Positions 47,006 to 56,585 of a stretch of 61,551 bases of DNA are shown here, piece by piece. How positions within the stretch are numbered: the first letter of the stretch is position 1; the number at the start of each line of letters is the position of its first letter. The notes below the pieces were generated by a model, which did no database searches, was not told where the DNA came from, and saw nothing but the letters and a program-made list of their open reading frames with translations. The stretch is taken from NCBI GenBank assembly GCA_013377075.1, contig JACABD010000016.1, positions 2,521 to 64,071 on the forward strand, given 5' to 3'. This stretch comes from Geobacteraceae bacterium. Its GTDB lineage: Bacteria; Desulfobacterota; Desulfuromonadia; Geobacterales; DSM-12255. The position numbers and the translations under genes are program-made.

Positions 47006-48832
47006 TCACTGGCTCATGCTGAAGTAGAAAGTTGCGCCTTCATTCGTTACGCTTTCGGCGAATATGAAACCGTCATGGCGATGAACTATTCTGTACACAG
47101 TTGCAAGTCCGATTCCGATACCTTCATAATCCTTTTCAGAGTGAAGCTTGTGGAAAGGGAGAAAAAGCTTGTCAGAATACTGCATATTAAAGCCGCAGCC
47201 GTTATCCTTCACAAAATAACAGTTCTTGTCATTCTTAACTGTATAACCTATTTCAATAAGAGGGGCAGAAGTTTTGGCAGTAAATTTCCAGGCATTGTCC
47301 ATAAGGTTTCTTATTGCAATCTCAAGAAGGACTGGATCTGCATCTATAAACAGCTCCTCCTGAATCAGAATCTTTACAGACCTTTCCGGTGAAGATTCCT
47401 CAAGCTCAGTAAAGATAGTTCTGCATAGGGTAGACAGGTTGTTATTGATACAGGTCAGCTTTTTCTGGTTCAGATTTGAAAGCGCCAGAAGATGAGTAAT
47501 CATGTCACGCATTTTTTCACCGGCTTTTTTTATTCTCAGCAGGTGGTGACGGCTCTCTTCAGTAAGTTCATCAAGGTGGTTCTGTGAAATAATATCGCTA
47601 TAGCCGATCACATGTCTTGCCGGCGCCTGAAGATCATGTGAAACCGTATAAGCGAAAGCTTCCAGTTCGGTTTTGGCAGACAATAGCTCAGCTGTTCGCT
47701 CATTAACTCTCTTTTCAAGTGAGTCGGCAAGATGTTTTATTTCATTCTCAGCAAGTTTTCTTTCATTTATCATTCTGTTAAAAGCTGAAGCAGCGCATGA
47801 GAACTCGTCAGAGCCTCTGATGTTTACTTTATATTCAAGGTTGCCGGATGATATTTCGTTGAAGCCCTTGATCAAGAGCTCTACTTTTTTACCAATTTTC
47901 CTGCTGTATACCAGTGAAAAGATAAGTCCTGCAGAGCAGGTCAGGAAGAAGATGAGAAGATGCTGCAAAGCAGCGTGGTTGGCCTCGGCATAAACTTCTT
48001 TAACCGGCTGTCCTGCAATCACTTTCCACCCGGTGCTATTGATTGTAGCGTAGCTGTAAAAATAATCCTCACCGCTTTGGCTAAAATCAGTAAGTGATCC
48101 ACTCGACTCTTTTGAAATCCTCTGTAGCAGGGATGGCGGCTTGTAAACAGTGCCGATATTCTCTCGTTTTTGGGAGTCGATGAGAATTTTACCATTATTA
48201 TCAATTATACAGAAGCCACAATTGGCAGCAACCCGTTCAATCTGAATGAGATATTCCTGAAGTTTGAAGAGATTTGTAGCAAGTCCGAGTACTGCATTCT
48301 GACGACCATATTCATCAAAAACCGGCATCGAAACCATAAAAACAGGATGCTCCAAAAGTTTTGAAATAAAATAGTCTGAAACATAGGAGACGCCATTTCT
48401 GCTCTGTTTGAACCACTCGCGCTCAAGGTAGCGCAGCTTGTGGGCTGTTTTCTGCTCCAGGCCGCTGCCAATGTTAGTACCATTCATATCTGCGGCAATA
48501 ATGTTTTCGTAATGTGTGTAAAGGGGGAGAAGGCGGCCGAAAATCTCATCGGTCTTTGTCGGGTCATGATTTATAACCGCTGGATGGGTTGCAATCGAGT
48601 AGAGGATATTCTGGGTGCTCTGGATAAAGCGCTCGGTCTTTTCAGCAGTCTCTTCGGCTATAGCCTGGTTCTTGTTGATAACAGCAGTTTTATTGTCGTT
48701 TACAGTAGCTATGTAATGTGTAACGCCGTAAATCAGGAAAGGTAGTGCAGCAAGGAGGACGATACCGGTAAATTTGTAGCGCAAGGCAATCTTCAAGCGT
48801 GTTCTCCTTGGATTTTGGCCGTGAAAAGACAT
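47006..48832 (-). CDS. Membrane sensor histidine kinase (Cache-like, HAMP)
   Basis: A 608-residue kinase with a TM helix (about 20-40), a periplasmic double-Cache-like sensor domain (about 45-285), a second TM helix, HAMP (about 315-365), HisKA with YTVSHDLQAPARHVIGY, and an ATPase domain with IRNLMDNAWKFT, KDNGCGFN and GIGIGLATVYRIV. The HisKA/ATPase type resembles phytochrome-like kinases. No response regulator lies beside it. It starts 19 nt after ftsK on the same strand. Confidence 0.9.
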   Translation of the reverse strand: MSFHGQNPRRTRLKIALRYKFTGIVLLAALPFLIYGVTHYIATVNDNKTAVINKNQAIAEETAEKTERFIQSTQNILYSIATHPAVINHDPTKTDEIFGRLLPLYTHYENIIAADMNGTNIGSGLEQKTAHKLRYLEREWFKQSRNGVSYVSDYFISKLLEHPVFMVSMPVFDEYGRQNAVLGLATNLFKLQEYLIQIERVAANCGFCIIDNNGKILIDSQKRENIGTVYKPPSLLQRISKESSGSLTDFSQSGEDYFYSYATINSTGWKVIAGQPVKEVYAEANHAALQHLLIFFLTCSAGLIFSLVYSRKIGKKVELLIKGFNEISSGNLEYKVNIRGSDEFSCAASAFNRMINERKLAENEIKHLADSLEKRVNERTAELLSAKTELEAFAYTVSHDLQAPARHVIGYSDIISQNHLDELTEESRHHLLRIKKAGEKMRDMITHLLALSNLNQKKLTCINNNLSTLCRTIFTELEESSPERSVKILIQEELFIDADPVLLEIAIRNLMDNAWKFTAKTSAPLIEIGYTVKNDKNCYFVKDNGCGFNMQYSDKLFLPFHKLHSEKDYEGIGIGLATVYRIVHRHDGFIFAESVTNEGATFYFSMSQ

Positions 48833-48851
48833 TTCTGGGTTTTTACAGTTA

Positions 48852-51137
48852 TCACAATCTGTTTATAAAAACCTCACGGGGTTTGCTTGTTCCATCTGAA
48901 GGGCCGACAACACCTTCTCTCTCCATCCTCTCGACTATTCTGGCAGCCCGGTTGTAGCCGATTCTCAGGCGTCTTTGAATCATCGAAATTGATGCCTGCT
49001 TTGCATCGGCAACGAGTGCAAGGGCTGCATCATACTGGGGGTCATCATCTTCGTCATCGCCATGTCCACCCTTGCTATCCGTATCCTTCATCTCAAGAAT
49101 GGATTTCTCGTAGACAGGTTTCCCCTGTTTTTTAAGGAAATCAACGACACGGAGCACTTCGGCATCGGAAACAAATGCTCCATGGGAGCGGATCATTTTT
49201 GCTGTTCCAGGTGGCAGGAAAAGCATGTCCCCCATCCCCAGAAGGGATTCAGCGCCGTTACAGTCAAGAATTGTTCTCGAGTCTGTTTTTGATGAAACCT
49301 GGAACGAGATTCGGGCCGGGAAGTTTGCTTTTATGAGCCCGGTAATGACGTCTACTGACGGGCGCTGTGTCGCAAGAATCAGGTGAATACCGGCAGCACG
49401 GGCCATCTGGGCGAGTCTTGCTATGGACTCTTCGATATCCTTGCCCGCGACCATCATCAGGTCGGCAAGTTCATCAACGATTACGACGATATATGGGAGA
49501 TGGCCATGTTCCAGCTCCTCCTCTTTGGCAAGAAACTCCTTGATAGCAGCTTCATCGGTATCGATGAGATCTTCGACCTCTTCAACCGTTACAGTCGAAT
49601 TAGCCTGAAGTTCTGCCACCTCTTTCTCTTCTCGCAAAAGCTCCCTGTTGTAAGAGTCGATATTACGGACGCCTTTGTCGGCCATGAGCCTGTAGCGTCG
49701 GCCCATCTCTTCAACCGCCCATTTAAGGGCAAGAGACGCCTTTTTCGGGTTCGTCACAACCGGGAGTAGAAGATGGGGAATCCCCTCATAAATCGATAGC
49801 TCAAGCATTTTCGGGTCTACCATGATAAGGCGCACATCTTTCGGGGTTGATGTATAAAGAAGTGAAAGGATCATGGTGTTAATTGCAACTGATTTACCCG
49901 AACCGGTAGCACCCGCGACAAGAAGATGTGGAGCCTTTGCAAGATCCATCACCAGCGGTTGGCCGCTGATATCCTTGCCGAGTGCCATTGGGAGTTTCAT
50001 CTTTCCTTTGTGGAAATGGTCACTGGTAAAGATCTCCTTCAGAAAAACCATCTCTCTGTCGCGGTTTGGCAGCTCTATACCGACGACACCTTTACCGGGT
50101 ATTGGCGCTACAATCCTGATGGCAAAGGCTTTCAGCGCCATAGTGAGGTCATCAGCAAGCCCTGCAACCCTGCTTACCTTAATCCCTGCCCCCGGAGAGA
50201 ATTCGTACATTGTAATTACTGGCCCCGGGCAGATTTCTACAACTTCGCCATCTATACCAAAATCCTTGAGCTTTTTTTCAAGAAGCTTGGCATTCATGGC
50301 AAGCGCTTCTTTATCTATTTTCCGCTCAGTAGCCGGAGGGGTGTCAAGAAGCGAAAATGGCGGGGTCATGAAATCACCGTCATTTTTTATAAAGTCAAAA
50401 GTTTCCTGAACAGGTTTCAGCTTGTCGCTATCCTTCTTCTTTTCCTTTTTTGTTGGCAGAGCAGGCATCGAAGGCATACTGACAGCAAGAGGCTTGATCA
50501 CAGGGGCAGAAGAGTCTACCTTTTTATCACTTTTCGCTTCGAGTGCCTGATTAAGGCTCTTCTTCTCCTGGCGTCTCTTCCATCTGTCTCCCATTGCATT
50601 GATCCACCAGTCAGCATAGAGGATGAAGGAGAATCTTGAGAGAACCATGACCGAAGCGGCAAACATCGGTAGTAGGAGCAGGATCGCCCCGGGAGCGCCT
50701 AGATAGCGTTTGAGAATTTCTGAGGTTTTAAAACCGATGCCACCGCCGGTTGGAACCAGTTGGCCGAAAAGCTGGGTGAACTCGATGTTAAAGGCAAAGA
50801 GAGCTGATACGGTAACCAGCATACCGGTAAATGCGGCAATCTTGTAGGCGCGCCAGCGGAACTCTTTGAAGCGGAGTGAGCGATAGGAGAGGTAGAGAAA
50901 CGAAAACGGAATCGCATATGATGCCATGCCGAAAAGCTGGAACAACAAATCAGAAAGCTGTGCGCCGAATCTGCCGCCGAAATTTCTTACCGTGTGGTCA
51001 GAAGAGAAGGTGTTAAATGAGAAGTCATCTGCCTTGAATGAAAGTAATGAGATAAGGAGAAAAAGGCCGGCTGCGGCAAGTAGCATCCCTTTAATCTCAA
51101 CGGTGAGTTTTTCTTTTTTAACTGTCTGATCGTCCAT
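48852..51137 (-). CDS. ftsK: DNA translocase FtsK
   Basis: A 761-residue divisome protein that pumps DNA and helps resolve chromosome dimers. It has about four N-terminal TM helices, a charged linker, and the motor with Walker A VAGATGSGKSVAIN (about residue 415), VDPKMLELS and Walker B VIVDELADLMM. The C-terminal gamma domain has RLRIGYNRAARIVERMEREGVVG, which reads KOPS sites. The motor is complete and the linker is short, as in non-enteric FtsK. It is 45 nt after ribonuclease J. Confidence 0.96.
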   Translation of the reverse strand: MDDQTVKKEKLTVEIKGMLLAAAGLFLLISLLSFKADDFSFNTFSSDHTVRNFGGRFGAQLSDLLFQLFGMASYAIPFSFLYLSYRSLRFKEFRWRAYKIAAFTGMLVTVSALFAFNIEFTQLFGQLVPTGGGIGFKTSEILKRYLGAPGAILLLLPMFAASVMVLSRFSFILYADWWINAMGDRWKRRQEKKSLNQALEAKSDKKVDSSAPVIKPLAVSMPSMPALPTKKEKKKDSDKLKPVQETFDFIKNDGDFMTPPFSLLDTPPATERKIDKEALAMNAKLLEKKLKDFGIDGEVVEICPGPVITMYEFSPGAGIKVSRVAGLADDLTMALKAFAIRIVAPIPGKGVVGIELPNRDREMVFLKEIFTSDHFHKGKMKLPMALGKDISGQPLVMDLAKAPHLLVAGATGSGKSVAINTMILSLLYTSTPKDVRLIMVDPKMLELSIYEGIPHLLLPVVTNPKKASLALKWAVEEMGRRYRLMADKGVRNIDSYNRELLREEKEVAELQANSTVTVEEVEDLIDTDEAAIKEFLAKEEELEHGHLPYIVVIVDELADLMMVAGKDIEESIARLAQMARAAGIHLILATQRPSVDVITGLIKANFPARISFQVSSKTDSRTILDCNGAESLLGMGDMLFLPPGTAKMIRSHGAFVSDAEVLRVVDFLKKQGKPVYEKSILEMKDTDSKGGHGDDEDDDPQYDAALALVADAKQASISMIQRRLRIGYNRAARIVERMEREGVVGPSDGTSKPREVFINRL

Positions 51138-51182
51138 AATTCGGAAAGATATCCCTATCTGGTTAAATGGAAAAGCCCAAAA

Positions 51183-52859
51183 CTACATCTCCAGTATCAC
51201 CGGAAGGATTACCGGTCTTCTGGCGATACTTTTCTTGAAAAAGCGCTTCATTACAGCACGCACTTCCTGTTTTACTTCGGCCCAATCACCGAGTACTTCA
51301 ATGCTCAGTCCGGCAAGACATTCGACTACCAGAGACTTTGCCTGTTCGAGATATTCGCGGCTTTCATCCTCGAATACAAAGCCCCGTGAGACGATATCCG
51401 GTCCGTAGATTAGTTTGCCCGTTGACTGGTCTATGCCGATAATGACAACAACCATACCGTCTTCGGAGAGATGCTTTCTGTCCTTGAGGACGATTGCACC
51501 GACATCACCAATCCCTTTACCGTCGACAAAGATCCGGCCATGATCAACCTTGTCGATTATGCAGGCTTCACCATCGGCAAAGGCGACAATATCGCCGTTT
51601 GTCATGACAATGGTTCTCTCTTTGGGGATGCCGACCCGGTGGGCAAGTCGTGCATGCTGGACCAGGTGGCGGTATTCGCCATGTATCGGCAGAAACCAAG
51701 CCGGGCGCACCAGGTTCATCATCAGCTTCAGCTCTTCCTGGCTGGCGTGACCGGAGACGTGTACTTCGGAGACATTGTCGTGATAAACATAGGCTCCGCG
51801 CCGGTAGAGGTGGTTGATCAGATCTGAAATTGTCTTTTCATTTCCCGGAATAAATCTTGAAGAGAGGATTACCGTGTCGCCGGTCTCAAGCTTGATCTGC
51901 TTGTGATCATCCATGGCAATGCGCGACAGGGAGCTCATCGGCTCCCCTTGGGAGCCGGTGGTTATCATGCAGATTTCATTGCGCTGAAATCTTGGCAACT
52001 CCCTCAGATCGATGAGTACTCCGTCCGGAATGTTCATATAGCCCAGCTCCCGAGCTATCTGCACATTGGTGATCATCGAGCGACCGTTGAGAAGCACCTT
52101 TCTGCCACAGTTAATCGCCGCCTCGATAGCCTGCTGCACCCGGTGGATATTGCTGGAAAATGCGGCAACGATTATCCGTTCATTGCACTTGGGGAAGATA
52201 TCGTTGAATGCCTCACCAACAAGGCGCTCCGAGAGGGTATACCCTTCGCGTTCAACATTTGTCGAATCGGAGAGGAGTGCCAGCACCCCCTCCTGTCCGT
52301 ATCTGGCAAAAGTGGCGAGGTCGGTCAGTTCACCGTCAACAGGAGTCTGGTCAATTTTGAAATCACCGGTATGAATTACCACCCCTTCCGGCGATCTGAT
52401 TGCAAAGGCACAGCCATCTACAATGGAGTGGGAAACGCGGATGAATTCGACGGAAAAACAGCCACAACTCACAGTTTCACGGGGTTTGACAACGGTCATC
52501 TTTACCGCATCGTCCAACTCGAACTCTTTCAGTTTCCCGCGCACAAAGCCTATAGTAAGGGCGGTGCCGTAGATTGTCGGGGTGATGTCGCGTAGAATAT
52601 AGGGGAGGGCACCGATATGGTCTTCATGACCATGGGTGAGAAAGATACCGCGAATCTGCTCTTTGCGCCCATTGAGGTAGCTGATATCCGGGACGACAAT
52701 GTCAATGCCGAGCATGTAAGGTTCTGGAAACATCAGACCGCAATCGACGATGATGATATCTTCACCGTACTCATAGAGCATCATGTTAAGGCCGATTTCG
52801 CCAAGCCCGCCGAGGGGGATTATTTTCAGGCCGGTATTGTCTGTCAGGTGAGAGAACAT
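51183..52859 (-). CDS. rnj: Ribonuclease J
   Basis: A 558-residue metallo-beta-lactamase/beta-CASP nuclease with endo- and 5'-exonuclease activity on RNA. The metal motif is LTHGHEDHIGALPYIL (about residues 74-89), then SHSIVDGCAFAIRSPEGVVIHTGDFKID, and the late HGEYRHL block. The C-terminal domain includes MVVVIIGIDQSTGKLI. It starts 2 nt after the upstream small membrane gene. RNase J in a proteobacterial-type genome indicates 5'-end-dependent RNA decay in this organism. Confidence 0.95.
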   Translation of the reverse strand: MFSHLTDNTGLKIIPLGGLGEIGLNMMLYEYGEDIIIVDCGLMFPEPYMLGIDIVVPDISYLNGRKEQIRGIFLTHGHEDHIGALPYILRDITPTIYGTALTIGFVRGKLKEFELDDAVKMTVVKPRETVSCGCFSVEFIRVSHSIVDGCAFAIRSPEGVVIHTGDFKIDQTPVDGELTDLATFARYGQEGVLALLSDSTNVEREGYTLSERLVGEAFNDIFPKCNERIIVAAFSSNIHRVQQAIEAAINCGRKVLLNGRSMITNVQIARELGYMNIPDGVLIDLRELPRFQRNEICMITTGSQGEPMSSLSRIAMDDHKQIKLETGDTVILSSRFIPGNEKTISDLINHLYRRGAYVYHDNVSEVHVSGHASQEELKLMMNLVRPAWFLPIHGEYRHLVQHARLAHRVGIPKERTIVMTNGDIVAFADGEACIIDKVDHGRIFVDGKGIGDVGAIVLKDRKHLSEDGMVVVIIGIDQSTGKLIYGPDIVSRGFVFEDESREYLEQAKSLVVECLAGLSIEVLGDWAEVKQEVRAVMKRFFKKSIARRPVILPVILEM

Positions 52860-52861
52860 GG

Positions 52862-53266
52862 CTATCTGGCTGGCTGAACAGGCTTGGCCAGCAGATTGAT
52901 CTTTTCGTCACATTGGGCAATCCAGAGCATGCCGGGGTGAGTAAGCCCATGGGTGGAGTAAAATGCACTGCGCAAGGCCCTATAGGCAATGAGAGCCTTT
53001 TCAGTTTCTCCCCTGAGTTCCAGATCCCGGCCAATTATCCAGAGCCTTTTTGCACTTCTTTCAACCAGTGGACTGAAAGGTGTGTACATATGGATTGCAG
53101 ACTCGAATCCGGCGATAGCATTGATCTGGTCGCGGGCTGCCAGGGCGCTTTCACCGCGTTTGTACTGAGTCCATTGGCGAAACTGTGTTGCTGTTGCAAA
53201 GAGAAAAATTGAGATGACAGCAATAAAGAGGGCATTGACTATAATTATTTTTGTCTTTTCCAGCAT
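52862..53266 (-). CDS. Small membrane-anchored protein with TPR-like helices
   Basis: A 134-residue protein with one N-terminal TM helix (about residues 8-26) and a helical rest. The pattern YKRGESALAARDQINAIAGFESAIHMYTPFSP and RGETEKALIAYRALRSAFY suggests one or two TPR-like helix pairs, probably facing the periplasm. AAAGGGG precedes the ATG. It lies 2 nt before ribonuclease J. I do not recognise the family; the neighbouring 58-residue membrane protein may be its partner. Confidence 0.7.
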   Translation of the reverse strand: MLEKTKIIIVNALFIAVISIFLFATATQFRQWTQYKRGESALAARDQINAIAGFESAIHMYTPFSPLVERSAKRLWIIGRDLELRGETEKALIAYRALRSAFYSTHGLTHPGMLWIAQCDEKINLLAKPVQPAR

Positions 53267-53277
53267 CAGAACCCCTT

Positions 53278-53454
53278 TCAGAAAAATTTAGGAACAGTAA
53301 GGGCAAGCACCCCCCAAAGAGAGAGAATAACACCGGCAAATGCCGCCAATGCGGCAAATATGCGCCACGGTGAGCGGATTCTGTATGATGCGGGGAGCGC
53401 CCATGAGGTCAGGGCAAGGCCTGCTACTATAAGTATGGCGAATTTTATGTTCAT
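53278..53454 (-). CDS. 58-residue hydrophobic membrane protein
   Basis: A small frame I translated by hand: it starts MNIKFAILIVAGLALTSW and ends WGVLALTVPKFF. Two hydrophobic stretches (about residues 4-20 and 32-52) flank a basic loop (YRIRSPWR), so it is probably a two-helix inner-membrane protein. The ATG is 1 nt from the plsC stop, and the stop is 11 nt before the next gene, so it fills the gap in the operon. Function unknown. Confidence 0.65.
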   Translation of the reverse strand: MNIKFAILIVAGLALTSWALPASYRIRSPWRIFAALAAFAGVILSLWGVLALTVPKFF

Positions 53455-53455
53455 A

Positions 53456-54157
53456 TTATTGCTCCAGTCCTCTGGCTATTGCCGCTCGGACCTGTTCTGT
53501 CAGCAGGGTCGGGTGTATCTCCCCGTTTTTGTCAATCTCTATCGGCTGGCCGAACTTTACTGTTACCAGGCCGGGCCTTAGATACAAACGTTCTTTGGGG
53601 GTACTGATTTTTGCTGTTCCCGAGATCGAAAACGGAATAATCGGCACTCTTGCAAGTGATGCCAGGACAAATCCGCCACGCTTGAAAGGGAGTAGCCCCC
53701 CATTTCCTATGGTCCCTTCGGGGAAGATAGCTACGCTTTTCCCGTTTCTGACAAGTTCGGATGCCCGTTTGAGGCTTCTGATGGAATCCCTGCCATTGCC
53801 CCTGTTTATTGGTACGTAGCCGGCAGCCCGCATTGAATGTCCGAAGACAGGGATTCTGAAAAGCTCTTCTTTAGCCAGCCAGTTAAAAGATGCCGGACTG
53901 GCTTGAATCATCACAGGAATATCAAAATAGCTCTGGTGGTTCCCCATGAAAATACAGGGTCTGTCTGTCGGAACAAGTTCTGCACCTTCGACTTTCAGCC
54001 TGACACCGGCGGTAAGGAGGCAGATTCTGCTCCAGATTAGCGCAATGAGGTGAAAGATCCTGCCGCCTGGATCGGGAAATGTGGAGAGGGTCGCAACAAA
54101 GGTGCAAAACAGAGTCCACGGAACGAAGAACAGAAGGTAAAGACAGGCTCGTAGCAT
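53456..54157 (-). CDS. plsC: 1-acyl-sn-glycerol-3-phosphate acyltransferase
   Basis: A 233-residue inner-membrane acyltransferase that makes phosphatidic acid from lysophosphatidic acid. The catalytic HxxxxD motif is in NHQSYFDIP (about residue 80), with GYVPINR, the FPEGTIGN block and VPIIPFSI downstream. The ATG at 54157 has AGGTGG about 9 nt before it; an in-frame GTG at 54169 would overlap that site. It heads the minus-strand run to def and is divergent from ssb. Confidence 0.9.
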   Translation of the reverse strand: MLRACLYLLFFVPWTLFCTFVATLSTFPDPGGRIFHLIALIWSRICLLTAGVRLKVEGAELVPTDRPCIFMGNHQSYFDIPVMIQASPASFNWLAKEELFRIPVFGHSMRAAGYVPINRGNGRDSIRSLKRASELVRNGKSVAIFPEGTIGNGGLLPFKRGGFVLASLARVPIIPFSISGTAKISTPKERLYLRPGLVTVKFGQPIEIDKNGEIHPTLLTEQVRAAIARGLEQ

Positions 54158-54299
54158 AATTAAATCCACCTGATAATCTGCATAAAATTACTGTTTTTTC
54201 GGTTGATAGTCAATCAAATAGAGCTTGCCAAAGGGGGGCGCATTTTATAGACTGACCACTTCTTAAACTGCAAATACCCTTCAGGTGAGGAGTTTTAAA

Positions 54300-54722
54300 A
54301 TGGCAAGTCTTAATAAGGTCATGCTTATAGGTAATCTGGGGAAGGATCCTGAAGTGCGCTACACAACATCAGGACAGGGCGTGGCAAGTTTCTCCCTCGC
54401 AACTACCGAAAAGTACAAGAACAAAAGCGGCGAGTGGGAAGAGAAGACAGAGTGGCACAATATTGTCCTCTGGGGGAAATTGGCAGAGATTGCCAAGGAT
54501 TATCTCTCAAAAGGGAAGACCGCTTATATTGAAGGGCGTCTCCAGACCCGCAAATGGCAGGACAAGGATGGACGCGACCGCTACACAACTGAAATAGTAG
54601 GGGACAGGATGCAGATGCTCAGTCCCAAAGGTGGCGCAGGCGGCGGAAGATCAGGCTCCGAGCCGTCAGCACCTTACGACGATCCTGTCAGCTATAATCA
54701 GGACGATGATATCCCCTTCTAG
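54300..54722 (+). CDS. ssb: Single-stranded DNA-binding protein
   Basis: A 140-residue SSB. The OB fold starts [20 protein letters not shown] and has [13 protein letters not shown] and [17 protein letters not shown] short Gly/Ser/Pro linker leads to the acidic tip DDDIPF, which recruits replication and repair partners. The ATG at 54300 has GAGGAG 6 nt upstream; the frame start 15 nt earlier is a less likely ATG. A perfect hairpin follows. Confidence 0.97.
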   Translation: MASLNKVMLIGNLGKDPEVRYTTSGQGVASFSLATTEKYKNKSGEWEEKTEWHNIVLWGKLAEIAKDYLSKGKTAYIEGRLQTRKWQDKDGRDRYTTEIVGDRMQMLSPKGGAGGGRSGSEPSAPYDDPVSYNQDDDIPF

Positions 54723-54734
54723 AGAAGTCTATTT

Positions 54735-54769
54735 TGACAAAGGCAGAAATTTAATTTCTGCCTTTGTCA
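54735..54769 (+). terminator. Hairpin after ssb
   Basis: A perfect 16-bp stem (TGACAAAGGCAGAAAT and its complement) with a 3-nt loop lies 12 nt after ssb and 20 nt before cysM. No T-run follows, but the stem ends T-rich, so it may stop or pause transcription ahead of cysM. Confidence 0.65.
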
Positions 54770-54789
54770 TATCAGGAGATTTATCCAAT

Positions 54790-55710
54790 ATGAGGCAGCG
54801 TTTTGATCTTGGTAGTGCCATAGGTAACACTCCGCTTGTTGAGTTAAGAAGGATCAACCCGAATCCGCGAGTCAGGATTCTTGCAAAACTTGAAGGGAAT
54901 AATCCGGGCGGGTCGGTCAAGGACAGGCCCGCCTACTTCATGCTTTCAGGGGCTGAGGAGCGCGGTGATCTTACTCCTGACAAGGTCATCCTTGAGCCCA
55001 CATCAGGCAATACCGGCATTGCCATGGCGATGATCGCTGCTTCCAGAGGGTATCGGGTTAAACTGGTCATGCCGGCCTGTGTCAGCCTGGAGAGGCGCCG
55101 CGTGCTCGAAGCCTTTGGCGCCGAACTGGTGCTTTCTCCTGCCGAAGAGGCAACTGACGGGGCGATACGTCTGGCTCACCGGATTCTGTCCGAGTCTCCT
55201 GACAGTTACTACATGCCGAATCAGTATGCCAATCCCGACAACGTCCGTGCCCATTACGAGATGACTGCCCCCGAGATATATACCCAGACAGCCGGTGAGA
55301 TCGACTGTTTTGTCGCTGGCATGGGGACAAGCGGAACCCTTATGGGGTGCGCCAAATTTTTCCATGAAAAGACGACAAACGTCGAAGTAGTCGGTGTTGA
55401 GCCGCGCCTGGGGCACAAGGTTCAGGGACTGAAAAACATGAAAGAGGCGATTGTTCCTGAAATTTACCGGGAAGAGAGCCTTGATGCAAAGCTTTGTATT
55501 GACGATGAACCTGCCTTTGAGATGGCGCGTGAGCTTGCAGTCATGGAAGGGCTTTTTGTCGGCATGTCGAGCGGTGCCGCTGTTGCCGGGGCAGTGGAGA
55601 TAGCAAAGCAGATAAGCTCCGGCACCATAGTCGTTCTCCTTCCGGATAGAGGTGACAGGTACCTGAGCACAACCCTCTTCAGATCGGTATGCGGCTCCTG
55701 CCCCCCCTAA
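54790..55710 (+). CDS. cysM: Cysteine synthase B (O-acetylserine sulfhydrylase)
   Basis: A 306-residue PLP enzyme that makes L-cysteine from O-acetylserine and sulfide or thiosulfate. The PLP Lys is in GGSVKDRPA (about residue 42), followed by EPTSGNTGIAMA and the phosphate loop GMGTSGTLMG. MRQRFDLGSAIGNTPLVEL is the normal N-terminus, so the start is 54790, not the longer frame from inside ssb. AGGAGA lies about 10 nt upstream. The 3' end overlaps the next gene by 22 nt. Confidence 0.93.
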   Translation: MRQRFDLGSAIGNTPLVELRRINPNPRVRILAKLEGNNPGGSVKDRPAYFMLSGAEERGDLTPDKVILEPTSGNTGIAMAMIAASRGYRVKLVMPACVSLERRRVLEAFGAELVLSPAEEATDGAIRLAHRILSESPDSYYMPNQYANPDNVRAHYEMTAPEIYTQTAGEIDCFVAGMGTSGTLMGCAKFFHEKTTNVEVVGVEPRLGHKVQGLKNMKEAIVPEIYREESLDAKLCIDDEPAFEMARELAVMEGLFVGMSSGAAVAGAVEIAKQISSGTIVVLLPDRGDRYLSTTLFRSVCGSCPP

Positions 55711-56519
55711 GAATATTAATCTTCTGCCTGATTCTGGCTGTAACTGCCTGTAGCTCAGCGCATAAGCGCTTGAATATAAATGATCGACCTGCTGTTGCAG
55801 ATATGACAACAGATCTGGGGCAGGTACAGGTAGTTTTAATTGGTGAATTTCACGATCAACGTGATCATCATCGTCTCCAGCTTGAACTGATCAAAGAACT
55901 GCACAGGCAGGGGAAAAAGCTGGCAATCGCCCTTGAGATGTTCGATCTTGAGAAGCAGCATATCCTTGATGATTGGGTTAGGGGTGAGACTCCACTCAAG
56001 GAGTTTGTTGCCCGCTATCAGCAAGGGTGGAGCGTTAACTGGGCAGAGTATGACTCTATAATGCTTTTTGCCCGCAACAACAGAATCCCGCTCGTAGCTC
56101 TCGATGCTCCACCGGATATTGTCAAACTTGTTACCTATAAAGGTGCCGGTGCACTTGGTTACGACTCCCTCCTTCGTCTCCCCGAAAACACAACGACAGA
56201 GATGCTTCCGTCATACAGAAAATTCATGTCAACTGTGTTCAGGACCCATGATATCCCCGATTTCATGTTTGATAATTTCTGCGCAGCCCAGGGTCTTAGA
56301 AACAGTGCCATGTCTGAGAGGATTGCAGGTTTTGTCAGGGAGAATCCTCAGAAAACAGTGGTTGTGATAGCAGGGGTCGGTCATGTCATGCGCCGCGCCA
56401 TCCCTTCATTTATTTCGAAAAAAGGGATCTCGCACAAAATTGTCATACCGAAGGTGGATGGTCTTTATGAAGAGCTCGAGGGTGATGATATGGACTACTT
56501 TGTATCTTTTGTGGAATAA
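55689..56519 (+). CDS. ChaN-like lipoprotein (DUF399)
   Basis: A 276-residue protein with a lipobox (VTACSS, Cys near residue 21), probably outer-membrane anchored. The first conserved block VVLIGEFHDQRDHH (about residue 49) and the end block VVVIAGVGHVMRRAIP, plus ALEMFDLEKQHILDDW, match the ChaN family, whose founder in Campylobacter binds heme. A heme role here is an inference. The start overlaps the cysM end by 22 nt. A strong hairpin terminator begins at the stop. Confidence 0.85.
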   Translation: MRLLPPLRILIFCLILAVTACSSAHKRLNINDRPAVADMTTDLGQVQVVLIGEFHDQRDHHRLQLELIKELHRQGKKLAIALEMFDLEKQHILDDWVRGETPLKEFVARYQQGWSVNWAEYDSIMLFARNNRIPLVALDAPPDIVKLVTYKGAGALGYDSLLRLPENTTTEMLPSYRKFMSTVFRTHDIPDFMFDNFCAAQGLRNSAMSERIAGFVRENPQKTVVVIAGVGHVMRRAIPSFISKKGISHKIVIPKVDGLYEELEGDDMDYFVSFVE

Positions 56520-56555
56520 AAACGGGGAGCAGACTTATTGTTTGCTCCCCGTTTT
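56519..56555. terminator. Bidirectional intrinsic terminator
   Basis: A perfect 13-bp stem (AAAACGGGGAGCA and its complement) with an 11-nt loop has T-runs on both strands. It lies between the ChaN-like gene and the converging small gene at 56586. Confidence 0.9.
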
Positions 56556-56585
56556 CATGGGGTAAAGCAGTTATCGGCAAGCTTT

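Noticed and set aside
49926-50639. A 237-residue frame antisense to ftsK
   Set aside because: Shadow of ftsK with no ribosome site or domain.
51903-52595. A 230-residue frame antisense to ribonuclease J
   Set aside because: Shadow of a conserved gene; no start signal and no motif.
55003-55809. A 268-residue frame antisense to cysM and the ChaN-like gene
   Set aside because: Spans two supported genes on the other strand and lacks any motif.
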